A DNA stretch of 22,616 nt from Cymbomonas tetramitiformis (Eukaryota; Chlorophyta; Pyramimonadophyceae; Pyramimonadales; Pyramimonadaceae). Positions 1 through 9,053 of the stretch are shown in pieces. The stretch is from contig LGRX02031539.1 in NCBI GenBank assembly GCA_001247695.2, positions 1 to 22,616 of the forward strand, given 5' to 3'. The notes under the pieces were generated by a model that was given only the letters and a program-made list of their open reading frames with translations, did not search any database and had not been told where the DNA came from. A program made the translations under genes and the position numbers. The stretch's first letter is position 1. Every line of letters begins with the position of its first letter.

Positions 1-500
1 GATAAAATCAATAGTGTAACCACAGTATTTCAAAGCTTAACACTTGGCTGTTTTTTGTGTGAAAAGCCCAAAAAACAAAATTTCGGAAAATTTTCTGTTT
101 TTTTGAAAAGTGGACATATGTTTGGCCCCGATGTTTTTGATATGCAGCGACGTGAAAAATGCAGAAAAATTGTTTTCTACCGTCAATTATGCACATCTTA
201 CGGGAAATTTCTAAAAATAGAGCTGCGACGAATTCTGTAGAAGGATTTGCTCCAAAAAAGGAACAGTCCCGTGAACGTCAGCGTTTTTTGCTATCGACCC
301 GATCCCAGGGTGTGGAATTAACGAAGACCGTCAGATTTTTCTGGTAGTCAAAATGAAACATCCAAGGGTTCCTATAGTGCACATGCACAAGTAATCGGCT
401 GGTAAATTAACGAAGACCGTTCGATTTTTCCAGAAATCGAAACTCAAAATGGCTAAAGGTGATACAGTGAACAGGAGGGATGTGCGCACATCCCAGCTGT
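1..500. other. Gene-free AT-rich segment
   Basis: I see no convincing coding sequence here. The short open frames are below about 62 codons, overlap on both strands and lack protein-like composition. The only structure noticed is the short direct repeat annotated separately at 316-452. Confidence 0.5.
316..452 (+). repeat. Direct repeat, two copies 89 bp apart
   Basis: The 16-mer aattaacgaagaccgt occurs at 316-331 and at 405-420. Similarity continues for about 30 bases after each copy: a run of T, then a short stretch ending in tcaaaatg. It may be the trace of a local duplication. It carries no gene. Confidence 0.6.
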
Positions 501-509
501 CCACCGTAA

Positions 510-580
510 ACCTTTAATGGGATTCGAACCCATGACCGCGGGCTCTGAAGAGCGACGGCTTACCATCTGGACTATCGATA
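510..580 (-). pseudogene. tRNA-like sequence (A and B boxes, perfect T arm)
   Basis: Read on the minus strand, 533-517 gives a perfect 5-bp T stem (ATGGG/CCCAT) around the 7-base loop TTCGAAT, with the canonical B box GGTTCGAATCC. An A-box match, TAGTCCAGATGG, lies at 574-563. The middle contains GCTC-TTCA-GAGC, which does not give a normal 7-base anticodon loop. The expected 5' acceptor strand (complement of TAAAGGT) is not found next to the D arm. I therefore read it as a tRNA-derived pseudogene or a SINE head rather than a working tRNA. It ends just upstream of, and diverges from, the gene that starts near 588. Confidence 0.55.
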
Positions 581-587
581 AGTCAAG

Positions 588-2639
588 ATGGAATACACGG
601 CAGCGATTGCAATGTCATACCCGTCGACGGAGGACAGAGGTGACAGCAGTCGCAGGTCCGCTCGAAATTCAAAATTTCGTAAAAGAGCGCGATAACGCGA
701 TCCAGTCGCTCGGACCAATGTACCAAGCCGCCGGACCTGCCTTGGAACAGATTTGCGGCCGTTGCGGCCGTTGTGCGTTAAAAGAGAGTCAAACTCTTTG
801 CAGCACACCACCGTATTCAAGCCGTACCGCAGAAAACCCACACCGTAGAAAAATGACACGATTACTAAGGAGAAGCGATAGGAAGACCCCACCGCCAAAA
901 CAAACTGTAAAGAAAAAGCTGCTGGACAAGTCGCCGCGGCAATCTGCTTTGACCGATACGAAAGACTCCACCACCCGCGCTCTAATGGCAAGAATCGCGG
1001 AGATGGAGCAACGTCTCTCCTCTCATCCGCAGTCTTCAAATCCCCCCGCCGCAGTAGTAATGCAGACAGCTGGCGGGGTTGCTGGCCCCACGCAAGACGA
1101 CATCAACGACATGCGTTCGCATGGCCGGGACATTATCGAGAAGAGAATGGAGAAAGGCGACATACCGGTGGGAGCCACCTCCTCGCGATTAAAAAGCTCC
1201 TTAGTCCGCGATGTTATCGAGGAGATTCACGCGGTCACGCCGTCTGTCCCGAAACGCCAAGTGAGCATGTACCTGACCAGCCGCTTAGCGTATTTGAAAA
1301 ATACCAAGGCCACAGAAGGACGCTGGAAACAGCAGTTCACCAAACAATTTCCGGACGGGTACTTCGCGCGCTACGAAGGCCCCGCAAGGGGCTTCCGATT
1401 ATTTGGAAGAGCCGAGTCCTTGATCACCGCTGCTGAGACCGAGGCGATCCTCAACTTCCAAGAGGCTGGGCGTCCGAAGTCGGGGCCGCTCTATGATGCC
1501 GTAAAATCTATCAATGGATGGACAAAGGAGTCCATCCCAGACGATGGACAAGGCGAAGAAGAAGAGAAGAAAGTCAAGGTGGAGGAGCCCCCTCCGCAAA
1601 AGCAAAAGGTGTGTACTGCCGCTGGAACCGTGGTTCCAAACAACTGGAACTGTGAGTCCACGGGTTTCTTTAAGTAACTTTATTTCACGCACGAGCACGG
1701 GCCTATTCCCAGCGTTTGGAACTATTTTGGAACCCCTTTGGAACTCCTTTGGAACCGTTTTTTAAATATCGTCCAAGCCTTTGGAACCACCGTTCCACCC
1801 GTGACTGACATATTGTTGTGTCTTTCGTTTCGAATATACAGGAACCGTTGACCGAGAGCGAAGAAGATGGTAAGCTCAACAGCGGTCGCTTCGTCGAAAT
1901 ATTCCACGGTGCCCAGAAGGGGCACAAGTCGCGGCCGCCAGCGGACACGGATTCCTTCACGAACATCTCAAAGTTTTGCATCGCGCGCGGTTTGTTAGAC
2001 GTGGTGGGGGAGGGCCCAACGGGCGTGGCAAGTCTTAAGGGACTTGTCGTGCCCAAGGACTGCGTGGAGGTAACCCTCTACGCAATAAAGGACGAAGATA
2101 ACAAAGACTACCTCTTCCGCATGCTCTCCCACCATGCGGAGGGCATCAAACTTTTAAAAAAGAAAATGGCCAAGGACACAAAGATCAAGGGCGAGGACCT
2201 CGTCCACGACGAGTCCTCTATTGTCCCCGCCGTAAAAAACAAGCCCACTGTCTGGTTAGTCCCTACCCATTGTTTTACTATTTTCTTTTGACTTACGCGT
2301 ATGTGTTGTTTTACGCAAAACACACCGTCCCAGGTTTGGACGGGCCGTTCCAAGCCCTTGGACTGACCGTTCCCGCCGTCTGTACTCCGCAGGATCCCCA
2401 CAAAATATGTAAGAAACAGCACGGTGCAAACCGATAAGAACGTCGACTTCGGCAAGAAAAGGAAAGCTGCTGCTCCTGAAGGAAGCAGCAAGCAGCAAAA
2501 GAAAGAGGAGGAAGAGAAAAAGGGTGAGGAGGTCGTCGTTGAAAAGGAGGGTGAAGATGATGGTAAAGATAATGACTCGGATGAGGATGATGAAAAAGGG
2601 GATGAGGATGAGGCTAGTGAGGGAGATGCGGCAGCATGA
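588..2639 (+). CDS. Multi-exon gene, unknown function, acidic C-terminal tail
   Basis: I do not recognise the family. Three blocks join in frame across two GT-AG introns: an exon ending at 1608, exon 1842-2254, and exon 2393-2639 with stop TGA. The last junction reads ...KPTVW-IPTKYVRN.... The 5' end is less certain. The main frame stays open back to 517 but there overlaps the tRNA-like sequence. A better start is ATG588 (context aagATGg), whose frame runs about 36 codons and would need a splice near 670 to an acceptor near 803 or 832. The product is basic and Lys/Pro-rich early (around 860-940). A helical-looking central region runs about 1090-1500 (RDIIEKRMEKGDIP, KSSLVRDVIEEIH). A Lys/Glu patch follows at 1546-1608. 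The last 50 or so residues are Lys/Glu, then Asp/Glu (SDEDDEKGDEDEASEGD). Basic and acidic tracts suggest a nuclear or chromatin protein, which is inference only. Both introns carry the TTCCAAG-type motif abundant just downstream. Confidence 0.6.
1609..1841 (+). other. Intron (phase 0) rich in TTGGAAC motifs
   Basis: The donor is AAAAG|GTGTGT and the acceptor ATATACAG|GAA. Splicing joins codon AAG (1606-1608) directly to GAA (1842-1844). The 233 bases contain many TTGGAACC/GGTTCCAA words, the same family as the intergenic repeats at 2780-3840. Reading through would meet a stop at 1675-1677. Confidence 0.8.
2255..2392 (+). other. Intron (phase 2) with inverted TTCCAAG/CTTGGA motif
   Basis: The donor is GTCTG|GTTAGT and the acceptor CTCCGCAG|GATCC. 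The split codon is TG|G (Trp), and the downstream frame matches the acidic exon exactly. The 3' part contains gttccaagcccttggac, the same palindromic word that builds the hairpin at 3642-3738. Confidence 0.85.
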
Positions 2640-2944
2640 CTGCTATTTTTGTCAGATTATAGAGCTTGTTAGAGACCAGACCAAGCAATAGAGAACCTTT
2701 ACGATTCTTTGTGTAAATATTTCAAACAGCAATACATATCAATAGCACCTTTGTACTGCATATGCATAATAGCAAGCTTGTGGACCAATGGTTCCAAGCC
2801 CTTGATACCTGTTTGTATGTATATAGAACAAAACCGGATTGGAACCATAGTTCCAAGCGGATGGACATATACCGGTCCTTACGGTTGGAACCATAGTTCC
2901 GGGTGGCTGGAACATTTTTGTAAATAACCACTATAAAAGGTCCC
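2640..2944. other. Intergenic gap with dispersed GGAACC/TTCCAAG words
   Basis: This is AT-rich sequence just after the stop codon, with no credible gene. From about 2780 onward, words such as ggttccaagcccttg and ttggaaccatagttcc appear. These are short inverted pairs of the repeat family that becomes a regular tandem array after 2945. Confidence 0.55.
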
Positions 2945-3610
2945 ATTGAGTTCCAAGCCGACGTCCAGACGGTTCCTAATGCAGTCCAAACGGTTGGAAC
3001 CCGTTTGGAATGTCGTCATTATATGGTCCAAGCCGCGTCCAGGCCGCCGGAACCCCTTTGGAATCATCAATCATAACAGGTCCTACGGGGTTCCAAGCCG
3101 ACGGTCCAGACGGGTCCTAATGCGTTCCAAGCTGTTGCCGAGCCGCTGGAACCCGTTTGGAATGTCGTTATTATTTGGTCCAAGCCGCGTCCAGGCCGCC
3201 GGAACCCCTTGGAATCATCAATCATAACAGGTCCTACGGGGTTCCAAGCCGACGGTCCAGACGGGTCCTAATGCGTTCCAAGCTGTTGCCGAGCCGCTGG
3301 AACCCGTTTGGAATGTCGTTATTTTTTGGTCCAAGCCGCGTCCAGGCCGCCGGAACCCCTTTGGAATCATCAATCATAACAGGTCCTACGGGGTTCCAAG
3401 CCGACGGTCCAGACGGGTCCTAATGCGTTCCAAGCTGTTGCCGAGCCGCTGGAACCCGTTTGGAATGTCGTTATTATTTGGTCCAAGCCGCGTCCAGGCC
3501 GCCGGAACCCCATTGGAATCATCAATCATAACAGGTCCTACGAGGTTCCAAGCCGACGGTCCAGACGGGTCCTACGGTATTCCAAACCGACGGTCCAACG
3601 GCTTGGAAAC
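2945..3610 (+). repeat. 152-bp tandem repeat, about 4 copies
   Basis: The marker word gaatcatcaatcataacagg recurs at about 3061, 3212, 3364 and 3516, a spacing of 151-152 bp. Within each unit there are several TTCCAAGCC, GGTCCA and GGAACCC words in both orientations, so single strands could fold repeatedly. The last copy diverges after about 3560. Open frames across the array are repeat artefacts. Confidence 0.9.
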
Positions 3611-3641
3611 CGATTGGAATTTTATGTAAATTCCAAGGGGG

Positions 3642-3738
3642 TTCCAAGGGCTTGGATAGCAAATGTCCCGGTCCAAGCCCTTGGACCGCGGCTTGGACGG
3701 GGCTTGGACCGGGACATTTGCTGTCCAAGCCCTTGGAA
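3642..3738. repeat. Long inverted repeat (39-bp arms, 19-bp spacer)
   Basis: The arm 3642-3680 begins ttccaagggcttggatagca. It is the reverse complement of 3700-3738 with one mismatch, around a 19-bp spacer that itself contains ccgcgg and further TTGGAC/GTCCAA words. It is shaped like a foldback or MITE-type element. No target-site duplication was established. Confidence 0.9.
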
Positions 3739-3849
3739 TTCCCAGTGTTAACGCCAACGCCTCTCAAACACATACCTGTCCTACCGGGTCCTATGGGGTT
3801 CCAAGCCGACGGTCCAAGCCCTTGGAATAATCCTTATTTTGTAGGGACG

Positions 3850-5254
3850 GGTGGTGGCATCAAGCCGATGGGTCGGGAGTTGCGTGTTAAGAGGGCTGTT
3901 AGCACTCCCTACGCGCCCCCGGACCCGTGGCGTCACCGAGGTACGGTGTGTATGGAAGTCGCATGGGTTAGTGCGCAGGCTGTTGGTGACGGCTGCGATG
4001 TGGGGACAGCTCCCCGGACACGCGCCTGATCCTTAGGGGCTGCATGTGATAGTGGGCGGTACCGTATTCTGGGCGACGGTGTGCATGGTGGGCAGGCGCC
4101 CGGTTGTAGAAGGTTGCTTGGGATGTTCAAGATGTGGGGACAGCTCCCCGAGCACGCGCCTGTAACCCGAGGTATGGTTTGTGGCGGGTTGTTGTGGATG
4201 CCCATGGGTCGGGAGTTGCGTGTTAAGAGGGCTGTTAGCACTCCCTACGCGCCCCCAGACCCGCAACGGGTGGTGGCATCAAGCCGATGGGTCGGGAGTT
4301 GCGTGTTAAGAGGGCTGTTAGCACTCCCTACGCGCCCCCGGACCCGTGGCGTCACCGAGGTACGGTGTGTATGGAAGTCGCATGGGTTAGTGCGCAGGCT
4401 GTTGGTGACGGCTGCGATGTGGGGACAGCTCCCCGGACACGCGCCTGATCCTTAGGGGCTGCATGTGATAGTGGGCGGTACCGTATTCTGGGCGACGGTG
4501 TGCATGGTGGGCAGGCGCCCGGTTGTAGAAGGTTGCTTGGGATGTTCAAGATGTGGGGACAGCTCCCCGAGCACGCGCCTGTAACCCGAGGTATGGTTTG
4601 TGGCGGGTTGTTGTGGATGCCCATGGGTCGGGAGTTGCGTGTTAAGAGGGCTGTTAGCACTCCTACGCGCCCCCAGACCCGCGACGGGTGGTGGCATCAA
4701 GCCGATGGGTCGGGAGTTGCGTGTTAAGAGGGCTGTTAGCACTCCCTACGCGCCCCCGGACCCGTGGCGTCACCGAGGTACGGTGTGTATGGAAGTCGCA
4801 TGGGTTAGTGCGCAGGCTGTTGGTGACGGCTGCGATGTGGGGACAGCTCCCCGGACACGCGCCTGATCCTTAGGGGCTGCATGCGATAGTGGGCGGTACC
4901 GTATTCTGGGCGACGGTGTGCATGGTGGGCAGGCGCCCGGTTGTAGAAGGTTGCTTTGGGATGTTCAAGATGTGGGGACAGCTCCCCGAGCACGCGCCTG
5001 TAACCCGAGGTATGGTTTGTGGCGGGTTGTTGTGGATGCCCATGGGTCGGGAGTTGCGTGTTAAGAGGGCTGTTAGCACTCCCTACGCGCCCCCAGACCC
5101 GCGACGGGTGGTGGCATCAAGCCGATGGGTCGGGAGTTGCGTGTTAAGAGGGCTGTTAGCACTCCCTACGCGCCCCCGGACCCGTGGCGTCACCGAGGTA
5201 CGGTATGTATGGAAGTCGCATGGGTTAGTGCGCAGGCTGTTGGTGACGGCTGCG
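3850..5254 (+). repeat. 419-bp composite tandem repeat, 3.3 copies
   Basis: The unit start gtggtggcatcaagccgatg occurs at 3851, 4270, 4688 and 5108 (spacings 419, 418, 420), and the fourth copy stops at about 5254. Each unit is itself a double: a block beginning gggtcgggagttgcgtgtta and a block containing gatgtggggacagctcccc (an inverted pair, GGGGA/TCCCC) each occur twice per unit. Copies are nearly identical, so amplification was recent. The roughly 60-145-codon open frames in it repeat with the unit and are not genes. It passes without a gap into the transposase relic that follows. Confidence 0.95.
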
Positions 5255-7378
5255 TGTTGGTGCTATGGTCGTTATTCGAGAACGAGCTACTGGCTCTCAT
5301 GCACGGAAAAGCCGGTCTGCCAGTGAAGGGAGCCCTGAACTTTGAAGTGTATGACGCGTTTCTGAAGAAGACGTACACGCTGACTGTGATACTGTACTAG
5401 GAATGGTGTATGCCGATAGTATGATGCGGCTAACTATGGGCAACTTTATGGGAGTTGGTAGCTACCGAGCAGATCCATACAGTGTGTTTGAGGGCTTCCA
5501 AGGGCCTGGAGGTAGAGGTATGTACTTTGGTGGGTACGCTACGGATCGAAGTGAATGTGACGGGCATCACGAATGAGGACGGCACTCCAACTGACCTGTA
5601 CGTTGATAACGCCCGGTTGATGATCGACAAGGAGAAGCACGGGGAACTCGTGGCAAAGACAGAAGCTGGTATCGAGACACCACGGAATACGGGAAGGCAT
5701 GGCCGTGGTGCCCTGGAGCGCGTGCCCTATTTTGACCCAATGCGGGCAGTCGCTCACCCGTTTGGCCACTGTGTGTTGTACGGAGTCGTGAAAAGGTTCT
5801 TGAAGCTGCTGCTCGGCAAGCTCTCCAACAATACGCATCCGGAGTTGGTGTTGCCAGCCAAGATTACGACGGAGATGACCAGCCGGGCAGCGCGCATCCA
5901 ACCCCCCCATGATGTCATCCGACCATACCATGATGTGGTTAAGTACTTTGGTGAGGCGACAGCCCGACCCACGGTCACCCCCGACTTGTTATGTGAAACG
6001 CCTCGGAGTCCAGTGACGCCAGGGTGGCCAATGGGCTGATCCCTGGTGGTTTGTGGGGTGTAATGGTTGCTGGGACACGGGGCAAATACGGAGGTGACGG
6101 CTGCGATGTGGGGACAGCTCCCTGGATGGACACGCGCCTGAACCTTAGGGATGTAAGGTTTGTTGTGCCCTGCAGTTGCCGAGGGGACGGTTGATGGGTG
6201 ATGGTGACATGCGGCATCCACAGGCATGTATACCATGGAGGACTTTTTGAATTTCGTGGTGTACTACAGCCCTTTGGTTTTTGGCAAGTTGCTGGTGTCA
6301 TGGAACATGAATATGGAGGATGCTTGGCATCACCTACGGCGGGCGGTGTTGCATTATGCGCGAGGAACCAGCACCGTCGATGGTACCAGACCGATGCTTG
6401 AACCGGCATCGGATGCACAACTTGCACAGGCACGACGGGATGCAAAGGAGCATTTATGGGCGCATGCAAAGATCATGCAATTAAGGGCGCCAACAAAGAT
6501 GTTGACATTCAACATGCGGCTGGCGGTGGTGCATCTCTTCCGGCAAGAGCAGTTCTTAGGGGTGGTGGGAGCGGCAATGGAGATGTGGGTGGAGCGGGCC
6601 ATTCAACGCGTTAAAGGTATTGTAAAAGAGGGGCAGGTCAAGAACAGACCGGTTGAGGCCATTGTGAATGCGATGTGCGAGAAGTTGGCCCTGGAGGAAT
6701 ACGCCTTCACTCACCCAGGCACGCGTGACTTGCACACGCTGGCCGAGAGGTGCTTTACACCTGCGGCGGGTCCTACAGGACCGTTGGGCGGTGTGCTGAG
6801 GGACCCGGATGCAGATGCCGCCACCGCTCCCTGCTATTTCCTGGGTAGTGGCAGGCGCTTGTCCCCCAACGCACCCTGCCTCAACCGCATCCAGCCTCAG
6901 CTGCAGGCAATGCTGACTCCGCAGCAGGACGCGGGGCAGCCCGGCAGTGAACTCACGGTGTACTTGCGGATGTCCCTGAACACGGAGGTGTTCGCATCCT
7001 CACAGTACACCAGAGCTGAGAAACGGGTATCCTACTACGTTTCTATCTGCGATGTGGGTTTGAGGGATCTACCAAGTGGAATATGGCTGCCTCCGGGGCG
7101 CCAGTATGCCAAGGTTCTGGCATATTACCTGGTGTCAGAGCCCGGATCGAAGCAGGCGCGTGCTGTGCCGCTTGGCCCGGCTCGAGGCATACAAGGAGGT
7201 GGAGGATGCTTATCTGCTGAAGCATGGAATCACGGTAGTCGACAAGACAGACCCGGTGGAGCTACTGCTACCCTGTGCATACATCGGGACAAAGGCAATA
7301 TTCTTCGAGCCAACCAAAGATGATGCGCACTACCAAGTTGTGCACCTGGTGCGCGAGATCCGCACAGGAGTGTACTAA
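5255..7378 (+). pseudogene. Decayed Tnp2/CACTA-like transposase
   Basis: Protein-like sequence runs from about 5255 to the stop at 7376-7378, but it changes frame several times. One change lies between 5340 and 5460. Another is near 5996-6000, where DLLCE is followed by ASESSDARVANGLIPGGLWG in another frame. A third is near 7165, where the frame ending RLARLEAYKEVEDAYLLKHG takes over. The best-preserved block, 6226-7160, has LTFNMRLAVVHLFRQEQF followed by EMWVERAIQRVKGIVK and KNRPVEAIV. This is the order seen in the C-terminal domain of Tnp2-type transposases (HxxxHL, then a WMYP/ERxxxxLK-like stretch, then NRxxPE). The family call rests on that arrangement only and is moderate. Upstream it abuts the 419-bp array. 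A candidate intron at 6094-6223 joins two compatible frames. Confidence 0.5.
6094..6223 (+). other. Candidate intron resembling the 419-bp array unit
   Basis: The donor is GGAG|GTGACG and the acceptor ATCCACAG|GC. Joining gives ...AGTRGKYG-GMYTMEDFLNF... in one frame, whereas unspliced reading hits TGA at about 6192. From its first base the intron (gtgacggctgcgatgtgggg, then the inverted GGGGA/TCCC pair, then cacgcgcctga and ccttaggg) matches the segment of the 419-bp unit that begins at 3989 in the first copy. Confidence 0.55.
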
Positions 7379-7946
7379 AGCGGCGGCCGGCTGAGGTGCG
7401 ACCGGCGCGAACAACACAAACACACACAACGGTGAGGCCCGTTATGGTCTCAATGCGTCGGTCGAATGCATACATGCAGTACCGTTTCGATTTATGGGCC
7501 ATGTGTTTAGCAATCTTTCCTGAACTTGTGCTGCTGGCATGGTGGATGGTTCGATGCAGGCGCCAACGCTGTATCCTCCTGGGCGATACCGAGTGGCTTT
7601 CTTGGCCTATATTGGATGGAGAAGAGCAACGAGACAACCAGAGATCCGGCCGCCATACATCGTCATATCGTGCCCACCCTATGCACTTTATTTGTGCACA
7701 CGCGCGGACCATCTGTTGCTCGGCTAGATAGAACACGGTATCCAGTTGCTCTGACACCATCTATGGTGAATCGTCTACGTACGTACGCTTGTAAGCTTTA
7801 TTTATTGTTCCACTTGCTTGCATACATGTGTAGATTTAGGGTTTAGGGCTTCCTTTCTGCACCAATCCCGTGCCTGCATTTCGTATCCTCCTTACCGACA
7901 CGTGTGCAAATCCTTAGCCTCAAAGCCAATCACATTCGAGCATATG
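7379..7946. other. Gene-free segment with two telomere-type repeats
   Basis: No credible gene was seen; the short frames here overlap one another. At 7835-7848 there are two tandem copies of TTTAGGG, the plant/green-alga type telomere unit. With only two copies this could be chance. Confidence 0.45.
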
Positions 7947-8270
7947 TCATTTTGCTTAAGTGTCATAGGGTGGGGGATGTGACATCTGTCATTTTGCTTA
8001 AGTGTCATAGGGTGGGGGATGTGACATCTGTCATTTTGCTTAAGTGTCATAGGTGGGGGATGTGTCATCAGTCATTTTGCTTAAGTGTCATAGGGTGGGG
8101 TGTGTCATCGGTCACTTTTCTTAAGTGTCATAGGGTGGGGTGTGTGTCATCGGTCATTTTGCTTAAGTGTCATAGGGTAATTGGTGTCATCGGTCATTTT
8201 CTTAAGGGCATAGGGTGGGGTGTGTGTCATCGGTCATTTTTCTTAAGTGTCATTGGGTGTCATTTTTCTT
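7947..8270 (+). repeat. 40-42-bp tandem repeat, 8-9 copies
   Basis: The unit tcattttgcttaagtgtcat, followed by agggtggggg and a gtgacatctg-like stretch, starts near 7947, 7989, 8031, 8072, 8112, 8154, 8194 and 8234, with a shortened copy near 8260. Each copy has the palindrome CTTAAG. The open frame across it is made only of the repeat. Confidence 0.9.
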
Positions 8271-8451
8271 AAGTTTTCTTAAGTTTTCTTAAGTTTTACT
8301 TATATCACCGACGTATAACTCCATCGGCCAATAGCTAACTGCAACGCTACAATTTATACGTATGGAGGCTTGTGGGGGTTTATACGCAAAAAGTTAAGAA
8401 AAGATAAGAAAACTTAAGAAAAGTTAAGCAAACTTAAGAAAACTTAAGAGA
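8264..8451. repeat. Facing clusters of CTTAAGTTTT and AAAACTTAAG
   Basis: At 8264-8301, tcttaagttt recurs three times. At 8391-8451 the complementary word aaaacttaag recurs about five times in inverted orientation. They flank about 90 bp of non-repetitive sequence. The right cluster ends just before the hAT exon, so these could be subterminal binding motifs of a hAT element; that link is inference. Confidence 0.7.
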
Positions 8452-8463
8452 ATACTTGTAATA

Positions 8464-8727
8464 GTGGAAGTTGAAGATGAATTCAAGAAGTACTTGAGCC
8501 TTCCTGCTTGTGATGGGAACTTAGATATCTTGGAGTGGTGGCGAGGGAACTCCACTGAGCTGCCGAACATGGCGCGCATGGCGAGGCAGTTCCTTGCGGC
8601 ACCTGCTAGCACTGCAGGCGTGGAGAGAACATTTAGCGCCTGCGGGCAGATGCACTCAGATCTGCGTAAGTCAGTGACGGAAGGGACTCTTCAGCATTCT
8701 CTTATGGCATCCATCAACACTAAGTAA
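8464..8727 (+). pseudogene. hAT transposase C-terminal dimerisation region (fragment)
   Basis: This open frame ends in TAA at 8725-8727. It carries the hAT dimerisation signature: LEWWRGNSTELPNMARMARQ, then FLAAPASTAGVERTFSACGQ, then an Arg/Ser helix to the end. In hAT transposases this region (W, P-x-L, A, PAS, ER-FS) lies at the C-terminus and holds the dimer together. The RNase H-fold catalytic core and the BED zinc finger expected upstream are absent, so only the last exon or a 3' remnant survives. An acceptor-like AATAG precedes 8464, so it could once have been a separate exon. I see no partner exon in the window. Confidence 0.85.
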
Positions 8728-8890
8728 GTGATATTATGTATGTGTATGCTTGTTGTGCCTGCCACCTATTTTTGTGTCTGTCAATTGCATTAGCAGTAAT
8801 TGTGCTCTTGGGTCTTGGCAGTGTGGTATCGAACTATCGATAGTTATCACGATATTTGGGAGGCAAATCTGTTATTCATATCGCTCGATT
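8728..8890. other. Short gene-free stretch with a 14-bp palindrome
   Basis: AACTATCGATAGTT at 8832-8845 is a perfect palindrome. Nothing else is recognisable between the hAT fragment and the next tandem array. Confidence 0.5.
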
Positions 8891-9050
8891 AGTTCGTTTC
8901 GCTTGTCGTTGTCGATCGATAGGTTCACAAAACTATCCCCATCGTCCGATAAGTTCACAAAATTGTCGTTGTCGTTCGATAAGTTCACAAAATTGTCGGT
9001 GTCGTCCGATAAGTTAGAAAAGTTATCGTTGTCGTTCGATGATAAAAACA
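8891..9050 (+). repeat. 30-bp tandem repeat, 5 copies
   Basis: The core cgataagttcacaaaattgt recurs with an exact 30-bp period (cgat ending at 8920, 8950, 8980, 9010 and 9040). The period is a multiple of three, so the plus strand shows a 10-residue repeat (FTKLSLSFDK-like). I treat this as a minisatellite, not a protein. It lies just beyond the truncated 3' end of the DUF7869 gene. Confidence 0.9.
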
Positions 9051-9053
9051 GAG

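Noticed and set aside
510..580. Functional tRNA gene
   Set aside because: The A box, B box and T arm are good, but no acceptor stem or normal 7-base anticodon loop forms.
572..1039. Minus-strand ORF of 155 codons
   Set aside because: It is a shadow of the plus-strand gene, with no start context, splice support or recognisable motif.
2945..3773. Plus- and minus-strand ORFs of 60-93 codons
   Set aside because: They follow the 152-bp tandem repeat and the hairpin, with no other protein-like feature.
3650..5326. Many ORFs of 60-145 codons on both strands
   Set aside because: They recur with the 419-bp unit and overlap on opposite strands; they are repeat artefacts.
7835..7848. Interstitial telomere
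   Set aside because: Only two TTTAGGG units are present, which is too few to separate from chance.
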